Below are positions 6,004 through 12,157 of a DNA stretch of 12,157 bases, one piece after another (position 1 is the stretch's first letter; every line of letters begins with the position of its first letter). Source of the DNA: a bacterium (GTDB taxonomy: Bacteria > Zixibacteria > MSB-5A5 > GN15 > FEB-12); assembly GCA_030668045.1 (NCBI GenBank), contig DAOUUR010000027.1:1-12157 (forward strand). The letters are read 5' to 3'. The notes under the pieces are model-generated. The model did not search any database. It saw only the letters and a program-made list of their open reading frames with translations, and had not been told where the DNA came from. The position numbers and the translations under genes were made by a program.

Positions 6004-8358
6004 ATGAAGAAAGGGCTTACAAGCTTTTCGATCGACCATCCCTGGTGGGTTATTGGTCTGGCTGTAGTCATCACGGCGTTTTTTGCAATGCAGTTTCCGA
6101 AAATCACGATTGATACTGACCCGGAAAATATGCTCGCCGCCGATGAGCCAGTCCGAATTTTCGAGCATCAAACCAAAGAGGATTTTGGCCTGTCAGACTT
6201 CATTGCGGTTGGAGTTGTCAGAGAAACCGGTGCCTTTACGCCACAAACGTTAAACCGCATATACAATATTACTGCTGAGATTGAGGACATTGATGGAGTC
6301 GTTGCCGATGACATAATTGCCCCATCGACTGTCGATGATATCAAACAGGGGGATGGCGGCGCGATGGTTGTCGCGGCCCTGATGGAGGATGAAATCGAAA
6401 CCCAGGACCAGGCCGACTATATCCTTTCAAGAATAAATCTGAATCCTATCCTCAACGGTAAGCTTGCCTCCGAAGATGGCCGCGCGGTGGCTATCATGAT
6501 TCCTATCGAATCAAAAGACATGTCACACCGCATTGCCGTGGAAATCAAAATCATAACCGAGAAATACGGCGGCGACGAAAAGTTCTACATCGCCGGACTA
6601 CCGATGGCCGAGGATTCATTTGGCGCCGAGATGTTCTCGCAGATGGCCTACTCCGCACCGGCAGCATTGCTTATCATATTCCTGCTGCTTCTGATGTTCT
6701 TCCGCAAGGTCCGGATTATTCTGGCACCGATGATCGTGGCCATCATGTCTGTTATATGGGCGATGGGACTTCTGATCCTGACCGGTAATACCGTTCATAT
6801 CATGTCATCGATGATACCGATCTTTCTGATTCCAATCGCAGTTCTAAACTCGATCCATATCATATCCGAGTTTCACGATAATTATAAGAAGCACAAACAC
6901 AAAGATGCAACTATCCGGCACTCAATCAGTGAACTGTTTCTTCCGATGCTGTTCACTTCGGCCACAACTATAGCTGGGTTCATTTCTCTTGCTCTGACGC
7001 CGATCCCACCGGTGCAAGTCTTCGGGATATTCGTGGCATTCGGAATTCTTGTAGCCTGGTTTCTATCGATCACACTCAACCCGGCCATTGCAATGCTCAT
7101 TCCCGCGAAAACCCTGCATAATTTTGGCGCCGATGATGAAAATCACGGACTCTTAGCCCGACTCATGAACGTTTTCCGCAACCTGTCGTTCCGATACAGC
7201 AAGTCAATCGTTTTCGCATCGCTTGCTGTTGTAGTCGTGTCGGCAGTCGGGCTTTCGATGATTGTCGTCAACGACAACCCGGTCCGATGGTTCAAAAAAT
7301 CACACCCTATCCGCATCGCCGATACTATTATGAACCAGCACCTGGCCGGTACTTACATGAACTATCTTGTAATCGAGGGTTCCGATGACGACGCGGTCAA
7401 GGATCCCGATGTTCAGAAATACATGGAAACGTTGCAGCGTGAACTCGAAAAAGAAGAGATCGTTGGTGCTGTCTCGGGACTGCCGGATATCGTCAAGAAA
7501 GTTCGCTTCGAGCTTTTCGGCGGTGACTCTACCAAAGCGGAACTGCCGGAAAGCCAGACCGAAATTGCCCAGATGTTGTTTCTCTTTGAGATGTCGGGTG
7601 GCGATCCGGACGATCTGTTCAAATTTGTAACTCCGGAATACAACAAGGCAAATCTTTGGGTCCAGTTAAAAGCCGGAGACAATATGGCTGTGTCGCAGGT
7701 GGTCAAACGGGCCAATGACTTTATCGCCAGCAATCCACCTCCCAATGGTGTCACCGTCAACTGGGCAGGTTTGCCCTACATTAATATAACCTGGCAACAC
7801 CAGATGGTGACCGGCATGCGTCGTTCGCTTATCAGCTCATTCGTTGTTGTCTTTATCATGATGGTTGCCCTGTTCCGTTCGTTCCGGTGGGGATTTATCT
7901 CAATGCTGCCCCTCACCATCACCATCATGGCTATCTATGCCTTCATCGGTTTCATTGGGAAGCCATACGATATGCCGGTAGCGGTGTTAAGTTCGTTGAC
8001 GCTTGGTCTATCAATAGATTTCGCTATCCACTTCATTCAGCGCCTACGGACGATTCACAAACGCACAGCCAATTTCAGAGAATCATATAACGAGATATTC
8101 GAAGGCACCGGTCGGGCCATCAGCCGCAATGTACTCGTAATTGCGATAGGGTTCGTGCCGATGATTTTCTCAACACTGGTACCGTACATTACGGTCGGCT
8201 CGTTCTTCCTGGCGATCATGGTTGTATCGGGACTGGTCACGCTGCTGCTTTTGCCCTCGATCGTTCGCATTTTCGGCAACACATTGTTGCCCTCAACAAA
8301 AGCTACGCAGCACCATACTTTAGGAACAAAGAGCAAGACACAGGAACAAATCAGCTAA
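6004..8358 (+). CDS. RND/MMPL superfamily exporter (HAE3-like), 784 aa
   Basis: An inner-membrane, proton-driven exporter with two repeats of six membrane segments. TM1 is at about 14-30, followed by a periplasmic domain to 215. TM2-TM6 lie between about 218 and 366, and TM7 at about 402-422. The second periplasmic domain runs to about 605, then TM8-TM12 lie between about 609 and 756. Length and layout fit the HAE3/HpnN-like branch, which moves lipids or other hydrophobic molecules, rather than the larger 1000-aa drug pumps. The TM10 motif LTLGLSIDFAIHF carries the expected acidic residue Asp672. The matching TM4 motif IAVLNSIHII has Leu281-Asn282 in that place. The start has an excellent SD in a purine tract. 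A LolA-like carrier and a barrel follow at 38-nt and then 13-nt gaps, so one operon is likely. The cargo is unknown. Confidence 0.9.
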   Translation: MKKGLTSFSIDHPWWVIGLAVVITAFFAMQFPKITIDTDPENMLAADEPVRIFEHQTKEDFGLSDFIAVGVVRETGAFTPQTLNRIYNITAEIEDIDGVVADDIIAPSTVDDIKQGDGGAMVVAALMEDEIETQDQADYILSRINLNPILNGKLASEDGRAVAIMIPIESKDMSHRIAVEIKIITEKYGGDEKFYIAGLPMAEDSFGAEMFSQMAYSAPAALLIIFLLLLMFFRKVRIILAPMIVAIMSVIWAMGLLILTGNTVHIMSSMIPIFLIPIAVLNSIHIISEFHDNYKKHKHKDATIRHSISELFLPMLFTSATTIAGFISLALTPIPPVQVFGIFVAFGILVAWFLSITLNPAIAMLIPAKTLHNFGADDENHGLLARLMNVFRNLSFRYSKSIVFASLAVVVVSAVGLSMIVVNDNPVRWFKKSHPIRIADTIMNQHLAGTYMNYLVIEGSDDDAVKDPDVQKYMETLQRELEKEEIVGAVSGLPDIVKKVRFELFGGDSTKAELPESQTEIAQMLFLFEMSGGDPDDLFKFVTPEYNKANLWVQLKAGDNMAVSQVVKRANDFIASNPPPNGVTVNWAGLPYINITWQHQMVTGMRRSLISSFVVVFIMMVALFRSFRWGFISMLPLTITIMAIYAFIGFIGKPYDMPVAVLSSLTLGLSIDFAIHFIQRLRTIHKRTANFRESYNEIFEGTGRAISRNVLVIAIGFVPMIFSTLVPYITVGSFFLAIMVVSGLVTLLLLPSIVRIFGNTLLPSTKATQHHTLGTKSKTQEQIS

Positions 8359-8396
8359 CTTGAGAAGAAAAGTAGAAGATATAAAAGGAGAATGTC

Positions 8397-9200
8397 ATGA
8401 AACGAATTACGATGCTTTTGACTCTGACGATCTTAACCTTTGGGCTGACGATTGTCACGAAAACAGCGGCACAGAATGTCAATGAAATCATGAAGAAGTC
8501 CCATCTGGCTTACTACTATGCTGCCGATGATGGTGTTGGTGATGTAACGATGACTATCACCGATAAGCGCGGCAAGGAAAGAGTAAAAGAATTCATTATG
8601 CTGCGCATTGATGAAGAAGATGGTGGACGACAGAGATACTATACCTATTTCAAGAAGCCGTCCGATATCTCGCGGTTGACTTTCATGGTACATAAGGTTC
8701 CCGACGGAAACGATCAACGCTGGATCTATGTGCCTTCGGTTGACCTGATCAAGCCGATCTCAGCCGACGATAAGAACTCCAGTTTTGTTGGATCGCATTT
8801 CAGTTATGAAGACGTTTCCGGTCGTCATTGGACCGAGGATACGCACACCCTGATCGGTGATTCCACTATCAACGGGACCGATGTCTGGGTGATCGAATCG
8901 ATTCCAAAGAAGGAACAAAAAGGTCTTGCTCGTAAGCTGTCGTATATCGCTCATGATAGCTACCTGCCGCTGCTGGAAAACTACTATAATAAGAAGGACA
9001 AACTGGTGAGGGTATTTCGGGCCGACCGCGTAGAGGAGATTGATGGTGTCGTTACAATGACGACCCGATCGATGGAGAATGTCAAGAAGGGCGGCAAGAC
9101 TGTTATTGAGTTTTCCAACATCAAGTACAATACCGGCCTTGATAAGTCGATCTTCACTGAACGATACCTCAAGAATCCGCCGCGCAAGTACATAAAGTAG
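8397..9200 (+). CDS. Periplasmic LolA-like protein (outer membrane lipoprotein-sorting family)
   Basis: A 267-aa exported protein. The ATG has AGGAG 6 nt upstream and opens a signal peptide (MKRITMLLTLTILTFGLTIV) with probable cleavage after TAA at 25. The mature part is an extended beta-rich fold with phrases typical of the LolA-like family found beside MMPL exporters: RYYTYFKKPSDISRLTF (80-96), DQRWIYVPSVDLIKPIS (106-122) and FVGSHFSYEDVSGR (130-143). Such proteins form a half-barrel with a hydrophobic cleft. Classical LolA carries lipoproteins, but copies next to an RND gene more probably carry the cargo of that pump. No lipobox Cys is present, so it should be soluble. It sits between exporter and barrel, as expected for a shuttle across the periplasm. 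Fold and family are well supported; the ligand is unknown. Confidence 0.87.
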   Translation: MKRITMLLTLTILTFGLTIVTKTAAQNVNEIMKKSHLAYYYAADDGVGDVTMTITDKRGKERVKEFIMLRIDEEDGGRQRYYTYFKKPSDISRLTFMVHKVPDGNDQRWIYVPSVDLIKPISADDKNSSFVGSHFSYEDVSGRHWTEDTHTLIGDSTINGTDVWVIESIPKKEQKGLARKLSYIAHDSYLPLLENYYNKKDKLVRVFRADRVEEIDGVVTMTTRSMENVKKGGKTVIEFSNIKYNTGLDKSIFTERYLKNPPRKYIK

Positions 9201-9213
9201 GTGAGGTGTAGCA

Positions 9214-10485
9214 ATGATGACTCAAATTAGATTACTGATAACGGGGCTGTTGCTTGTTATGGTAGCGCTAACCGTTCCTTTGAAGGCAGAGGTTCTTATT
9301 GATGGGTTTCTCCAGAACCTTCAAGGTGCGCGTCTTGACGAAACAAATCCGACCGCCACTGAACTGACCGCCTCGGAGACGCGACTTCAGCTTCGCGCTG
9401 AACATTTTGGAGATGCCGGTGAGTTTTTCGCACGTCTCGATTTTGTCTACGACGGTGCCGATACAGGTACATACAACTGGGAGCTTCGTGAGGGATACTT
9501 TAAGTTCCAGCTTGGAAGCAATCTCGATCTCAAATTTGGTCGACAGATTCTCACCTGGGGAACAGGCGATCTGGTTTTTATCAATGATGTCTTCGCCAAG
9601 GATTACCAGTCATTCTTTACCGGTCGCGACGACCAGTATCTTAAGGCACCACAGAACGCACTGAGGGCTGATTATTATACTGGCCTCGGTTCGTTATCGT
9701 TGGTTTGGACGCCGCAGTTCGAACCAAACCGTCTGCCGACCGGACGGAAGCTGAGCTACTTCAACGGCGAAGAGATTGTAGGTGAGTCGCAGTTGTTCAG
9801 TTCAACCGTACCAGCCTCCCGTTTTGACAACGGCGAATTTGCATTCCGGTTGAATCGCACTATCGGATCGTTCAGTTCCGCTCTCTATTTCTATAGAGGA
9901 TTTTACAAAAACCCGATGGGCGTTGAGATGGATATGTCCGGTTCAACACCCATACCCCTGCTGGTTTATCCAAAACTAAACCTGTATGGCGCGTCGATAC
10001 GTGGACCGATGCTTGGTGGAATCATCTGGCTGGAGAGTGGATTCTATGATTCACGTGATGATGTCGATGGCACTAACGCCCAGATGCCAAACTCACAACT
10101 GGCTGGTCTTCTCGGCTTTGAACGCCAGGTAGCAACCAATCTCACCGCCAATGCACAGTGGCAGGTTGAGTATATGCTTGATCACGATCTCTACCGGATG
10201 CAAAACGAAACAGCCGGTATGTTCGTGCGCGATGAGATACGGCATCTGGTCACTTCGAGAATTACAAAGATGCTGGCCGACGAACTACTGACGCTGTCGG
10301 GTTTTGTGTTCTTCTCACCCACCGACGAGGACATGTATGTCCGACTCTCTGCCAGCTACAAATACAGCGACGAGATCACGCTGGCGGCCGGAGCCAATAT
10401 CTTCGATGGCAAGTACGAAGCCACCGACTTTGGCCGGTTCCAGAAAAACGATAATGCGTACCTAAAAGTAACGTACGGCTTTTGA
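9214..10485 (+). CDS. Outer-membrane beta-barrel of the RND/LolA-like set (DUF1302-like)
   Basis: A 423-aa exported barrel. GAGGTG lies 5 nt before the first of two adjacent ATGs (9214, 9217), 13 nt after the LolA-like gene. The signal peptide ends near LKA at 25. The mature protein alternates short beta strands and turns, contains LKFGRQILTWGTGDLVF (106-122), and ends YLKVTYGF with the terminal Phe of BAM substrates. GRQ-x3-WG is also characteristic of DUF1302-type barrels, which are commonly found with RND/MMPL exporters and a periplasmic partner, so I place it near that group without being sure of the exact family. It probably provides the outer-membrane step for whatever the exporter and LolA-like protein deliver. 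It might instead be an uptake porin. No plug domain or TonB box is visible. Confidence 0.83.
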   Translation: MMTQIRLLITGLLLVMVALTVPLKAEVLIDGFLQNLQGARLDETNPTATELTASETRLQLRAEHFGDAGEFFARLDFVYDGADTGTYNWELREGYFKFQLGSNLDLKFGRQILTWGTGDLVFINDVFAKDYQSFFTGRDDQYLKAPQNALRADYYTGLGSLSLVWTPQFEPNRLPTGRKLSYFNGEEIVGESQLFSSTVPASRFDNGEFAFRLNRTIGSFSSALYFYRGFYKNPMGVEMDMSGSTPIPLLVYPKLNLYGASIRGPMLGGIIWLESGFYDSRDDVDGTNAQMPNSQLAGLLGFERQVATNLTANAQWQVEYMLDHDLYRMQNETAGMFVRDEIRHLVTSRITKMLADELLTLSGFVFFSPTDEDMYVRLSASYKYSDEITLAAGANIFDGKYEATDFGRFQKNDNAYLKVTYGF

Positions 10486-10521
10486 CAAACCTGCACGGCA
10501 TCGACACTGCCGCAAACACAA

Positions 10522-10549
10522 CAGGGCGGGACAACGCTGTCTCGCTCTG
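10522..10549 (+). promoter_or_regulatory. 12-bp RNA hairpin before the DUF2892 gene
   Basis: CAGGGCGGGACA (10522-10533) pairs with TGTCTCGCTCTG (10538-10549) across the loop ACGC. Ten Watson-Crick pairs and two G-U pairs form a continuous stem. The G-U pairs fit only the + strand RNA (they would be C-A clashes on the other strand), which argues for a structure in this operon's transcript. No T-run follows, and the SD of the next gene begins about 8 nt later. It may be an RNA processing or stability element that sets a different level for the last gene, or a partial terminator. Confidence 0.6.
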
Positions 10550-10571
10550 GTAGTAACAAAGGAGAACAATC

Positions 10572-10760
10572 GTGAGTGTTGAAAACTCAATCAGGCTTCT
10601 CGCCGGTAGTATGGTGATTGTATCGCTGGTCCTGTACTATTTCGTCTCGCCGCTATGGCTGGTACTTGCAACATTCGTCGGCATGAACCTCGTTCAATCA
10701 TCATTCACCGGATTCTGCCCCGCCGAAACAATCATCAAGAAGCTCCGCGGTGGAGCGTAA
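10572..10760 (+). CDS. Small DUF2892-family (YgaP-like TM domain) inner-membrane protein
   Basis: A complete 62-aa protein starting at GTG with AAAGGAG 7 nt upstream. It has the layout of the DUF2892 family: a short polar N-terminus (VENSIRLLAGS), two membrane segments (about 13-28 and 29-44), then the hallmark SSFTGFCPAETIIKKL at 43-58. The family is common in bacteria, alone or fused to rhodanese domains as in YgaP, and the conserved Cys (49) in GFCPAE is intact. Its biochemical role as a lone protein is not established. It is the last + strand gene before a convergent junction, separated from the barrel by 86 nt and a stable hairpin, so it may be only loosely tied to the exporter operon. 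Confidence 0.88.
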   Translation: MSVENSIRLLAGSMVIVSLVLYYFVSPLWLVLATFVGMNLVQSSFTGFCPAETIIKKLRGGA

Positions 10761-10889
10761 GGCCAGCGGTCATTGTATGGCGAACGCCAAACTCTGTCTG
10801 CGAACAGGCACAGCCTGCTCTGAGACAAGCACAGCCTGGCATTGCCCGGATCCGCTGATTGAGATACAGGCAAGAGCCACCCGAGGAAC
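10761..10889. other. Convergent intergenic region with stacked small hairpins
   Basis: This lies between two genes that converge. It carries TGGCG-AA-CGCCA (10778-10789), CTGT-N6-ACAG (10794-10807), CAGGC-ACA-GCCTG (10805-10817) and a direct repeat of GCACAGCCTG at 10808-10817 and 10829-10838. A run of such dyads at a tail-to-tail junction suits a two-way transcript-end region. No T-run or coding frame is convincing. Confidence 0.45.
10788..10812 (+). repeat. 25-nt dispersed repeat, copy 1
   Basis: This block starts CAAACTC and ends GCGAACAGGCACA. It matches the block at 11700-11724 at 22 of 25 positions in the same orientation. The two copies lie in the gaps on either side of the dehydrogenase gene. 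Confidence 0.6.
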
Positions 10890-11591
10890 TCAGCGAGGTC
10901 GTCCAGAGAGAGTCAGTCTTACCCTCACAAACCAGCTAACCAACAAGACAATCACAGCCATGAGGCGGGGCCGGGAATATCGAACGGGTTGTTTTCTAAT
11001 GCACCGCACAAGGTGATCTACCGCTTCGTCTACCGACATCATAAACGGTTGCCTGGCACCCTTGGCCATCTTGGTTGCGACAAAACCAAAGCGCACGTTT
11101 GTTATCGCGACACCATATTGTCTGACCGCCAGGGCAAGACCCTCAACATACGAAGACAGGGCGGCCTTCGAGGCCGAATAGCTGGGTGCCTCAGCTGAGA
11201 TTAGCACATCGGCCAGGCTGGACAGCACGATGATATGTCCTCGCTTGTTTGCTATCAGTTTTGGCAGCACAACCTCAAACGTTTTGACAGCCCCCATCAG
11301 ATTGACCTCGAATGCCATTCGCTCAGATTCAATGGCAGTCAGATCAAAGGCTTCGCCGATTCCGGCACAATAGACGACCATATCAGGAGTCGTCGTAACT
11401 TCATTTGTAAGCTGCTGGCAAAATACATCATCGATTACATTTGCAACAATATGACGATACGATTCATCTGCGAGAGGTGATGGACTCTTTGACAGTCCGA
11501 CTACCTGCCACCCGAGAGACAACAACCTTTTGGTTAGGGCAAGGCCGATGCCGTCGGAATTGCCAATGATGAGAACACTTTTGTCGTTCAC
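10890..11591 (-). CDS. Short-chain dehydrogenase/reductase (SDR)
   Basis: A classical-type SDR that should use NAD(P)(H) to oxidise an alcohol or reduce a carbonyl; the substrate is unknown. I choose the GTG at 11591 (233 aa) because AAGGA lies 8 nt upstream and the protein then begins VNDKSVLIIGNSDGIG, with the cofactor loop G-x3-G-x-G at residues 10-16, where the family has it. An ATG at 11654 is in frame but lacks an SD, precedes the best promoter and adds 21 atypical residues. The YCAG motif (74-77, usually NNAG), Asn97, Ser124/125, and the catalytic YSASK (Tyr138, Lys142) are intact. A hydrophobic stretch near the C-terminus (LMAVIVLLVSWFV, about 210-222) followed by Arg residues suggests membrane contact. 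This tail resembles SDRs acting on lipid-like substrates, but that is only suggestive. Confidence 0.88.
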   Translation of the reverse strand: MNDKSVLIIGNSDGIGLALTKRLLSLGWQVVGLSKSPSPLADESYRHIVANVIDDVFCQQLTNEVTTTPDMVVYCAGIGEAFDLTAIESERMAFEVNLMGAVKTFEVVLPKLIANKRGHIIVLSSLADVLISAEAPSYSASKAALSSYVEGLALAVRQYGVAITNVRFGFVATKMAKGARQPFMMSVDEAVDHLVRCIRKQPVRYSRPRLMAVIVLLVSWFVRVRLTLSGRPR

Positions 11592-11642
11592 GAAAGTTAT
11601 CCTTGAGTGTCTTACCCACCTTCCAGAGTGAGTCGCTTTCTC

Positions 11643-11671
11643 ATTATTGCGCATAAGGGGAAATCAGACAA
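11643..11671 (-). promoter_or_regulatory. Sigma-70-type promoter of the SDR gene
   Basis: Reading the - strand, TTGTCT (11671-11666) and AATAAT (11648-11643) are separated by exactly 17 nt, matching the -35/-10 consensus at 4 and 5 of 6 positions. Initiation would fall near 11636, about 45 nt before the preferred GTG start and downstream of the alternative ATG at 11654. The 8-mer ATTGCGCA occurs on both sides (11646-11653 and 11692-11699), a possible operator pair. Confidence 0.45.
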
Positions 11672-11699
11672 TAAAAAATATGCCATCAGCGATTGCGCA

Positions 11700-11724
11700 C
11701 AAACTCAGCCCGCGAACAGGCACA
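11700..11724 (+). repeat. 25-nt dispersed repeat, copy 2
   Basis: Second copy of the block at 10788-10812, with three substitutions near its middle. The GCGAACAGGCACA end is identical. It lies between the SDR gene and the NTF2-like gene, immediately before a strong hairpin. Confidence 0.6.
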
Positions 11725-11730
11725 TAGAAA

Positions 11731-11749
11731 CCCACCCTTAAAGGGTGGG
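11731..11749 (-). terminator. GC-rich hairpin after the NTF2-like gene
   Basis: CCCACCCT (11731-11738), loop TAA, AGGGTGGG (11742-11749): a perfect 8-bp stem. On the - strand it lies 36 nt after the NTF2-like stop and is followed by TTTCTATG, a weak T-rich tail, so it may end that transcript. A third segment CACCC (11751-11755) can pair with GGGTG (11743-11747) instead, giving an alternative fold. Confidence 0.5.
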
Positions 11750-11784
11750 CCACCCGGCCAAGCCAATCCGGCGCAGGGTGCCCC

Positions 11785-12157
11785 TCACTCCTTGCCAACC
11801 GGGCCGTTGCTGTTCCAAATCTCGCGTGCGAACTTCCATGATCCATCGGGCTGTTTTTGGCAGATTTCGACGATCTTTCCACACTCCTTGGCTGCCTCAC
11901 CGCCTGCCTTAGGAGTGATCTCTAAAACGTATTCGCTCAGGTGGAACGCCCAGCCATCGGCCACGATTATCTCTTCGGTCCCTTCCACCGGCCAAACAAT
12001 CCCGACGGTGAACGCTTCGAAGACGCCGCGATAAATTTCCTCGATCGCCTGCTTGCCCCTGATGGTTGGCATGTCGGGAGCCATGCGCACGATATCGTCG
12101 GTATACAGGGCAACAATTCCGGCCACATCGGCGGCTTTAAGGGCCACGCCCCATGCC
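11785..12157 (-). CDS. NTF2-fold protein (SnoaL/DUF4440-like), 5' end cut by window edge
   Basis: The visible C-terminal part is about 124 aa. The frame stays open to the right edge (reading A-W-G before VALKAADVAG), and family members normally start with a helix before the AW, so the GTG at 12147 is probably internal. ALKAADVAGIVALYTDDIVR followed by PTIRGKQAIEEIYRGVF is the usual opening of SnoaL/DUF4440-type cone folds. The later strands (WAFHLSEYVLEI, KIVEICQKQPDGSWKFAREIWN) fit the closing beta sheet. These domains act as small-molecule-binding or isomerase/cyclase-like pockets, and many have no known reaction. No signal peptide or extra domain is visible. A gap of about 190 nt with a hairpin separates it from the SDR gene on the same strand, so the two are probably transcribed separately. 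Confidence 0.8.
   Translation of the reverse strand, partial: AWGVALKAADVAGIVALYTDDIVRMAPDMPTIRGKQAIEEIYRGVFEAFTVGIVWPVEGTEEIIVADGWAFHLSEYVLEITPKAGGEAAKECGKIVEICQKQPDGSWKFAREIWNSNGPVGKE

Noticed and set aside
10482..10487. Perfect TTGACA box at the end of the barrel gene
   Set aside because: The base positions 16-18 nt downstream give no -10 box (CACTGC at 17 nt), so no promoter can be supported.
10655..11016. Overlapping + strand open frames at the convergent junction
   Set aside because: They run through the DUF2892 gene, the hairpins and the antisense of the SDR gene with low-complexity products; no SD or family match.

Overview
The window is about 12 kb from a diderm (Gram-negative-type) bacterium. 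The evidence is several proteins with signal peptides, two outer-membrane beta-barrels ending in phenylalanine, an RND-family inner-membrane exporter and a LolA-like periplasmic protein. Strong purine-rich Shine-Dalgarno (SD) sequences precede several genes, base composition is moderate, and no plasmid, phage or transposase gene is visible. The phylum cannot be fixed from sequence alone. The style (NtrC-type regulator, RND/LolA-like/barrel sets, many small intergenic hairpins) would suit an uncultured lineage of the FCB group or a deltaproteobacterium-like organism, but this is a low-confidence impression.

Region 1 (1-4737, + strand) is a two-component, sigma-54 style unit. A membrane histidine kinase, cut by the left window edge, is followed 3 nt later by an NtrC-family response regulator with receiver, AAA+ (GAFTGA loop) and Fis-type helix-turn-helix parts. 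The 176-nt gap after the regulator holds small dyads and a very good -24/-12 element (TGGCACG-N4-TTGTA). Next come two exported proteins that I cannot assign to a named family: an alpha-helical protein built of four tandem repeats of about 70 residues, and an outer-membrane beta-barrel. The simple reading is that the kinase/regulator pair switches on this envelope pair through sigma-54 RNA polymerase.

Region 2 (4738-10760, + strand) opens with a 262-nt gap carrying a duplicated GGAATCTRCTGWTTA...ATTCCA motif. Then come an ECF sigma factor and an overlapping small zinc-finger anti-sigma factor. After a 169-nt AT-rich leader there follow a 12-TM RND/MMPL (HAE3-like) exporter, a periplasmic LolA-like protein, an outer-membrane barrel with a GRQ...WG motif, and a small DUF2892-type membrane protein. 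Exporter, soluble carrier and barrel form a plausible inner-membrane-to-outer-membrane route for a lipid or other hydrophobic cargo. The neighbouring ECF/anti-sigma pair may control it.

Region 3 (10761-12157, - strand) meets the + strand genes tail to tail. It holds a short-chain dehydrogenase/reductase with its own likely promoter and a GTG start, and an NTF2-fold (SnoaL/DUF4440-like) protein cut by the right edge. The non-coding stretches here hold a roughly 25-nt dispersed repeat in two copies on either side of the dehydrogenase gene, plus several perfect small hairpins.
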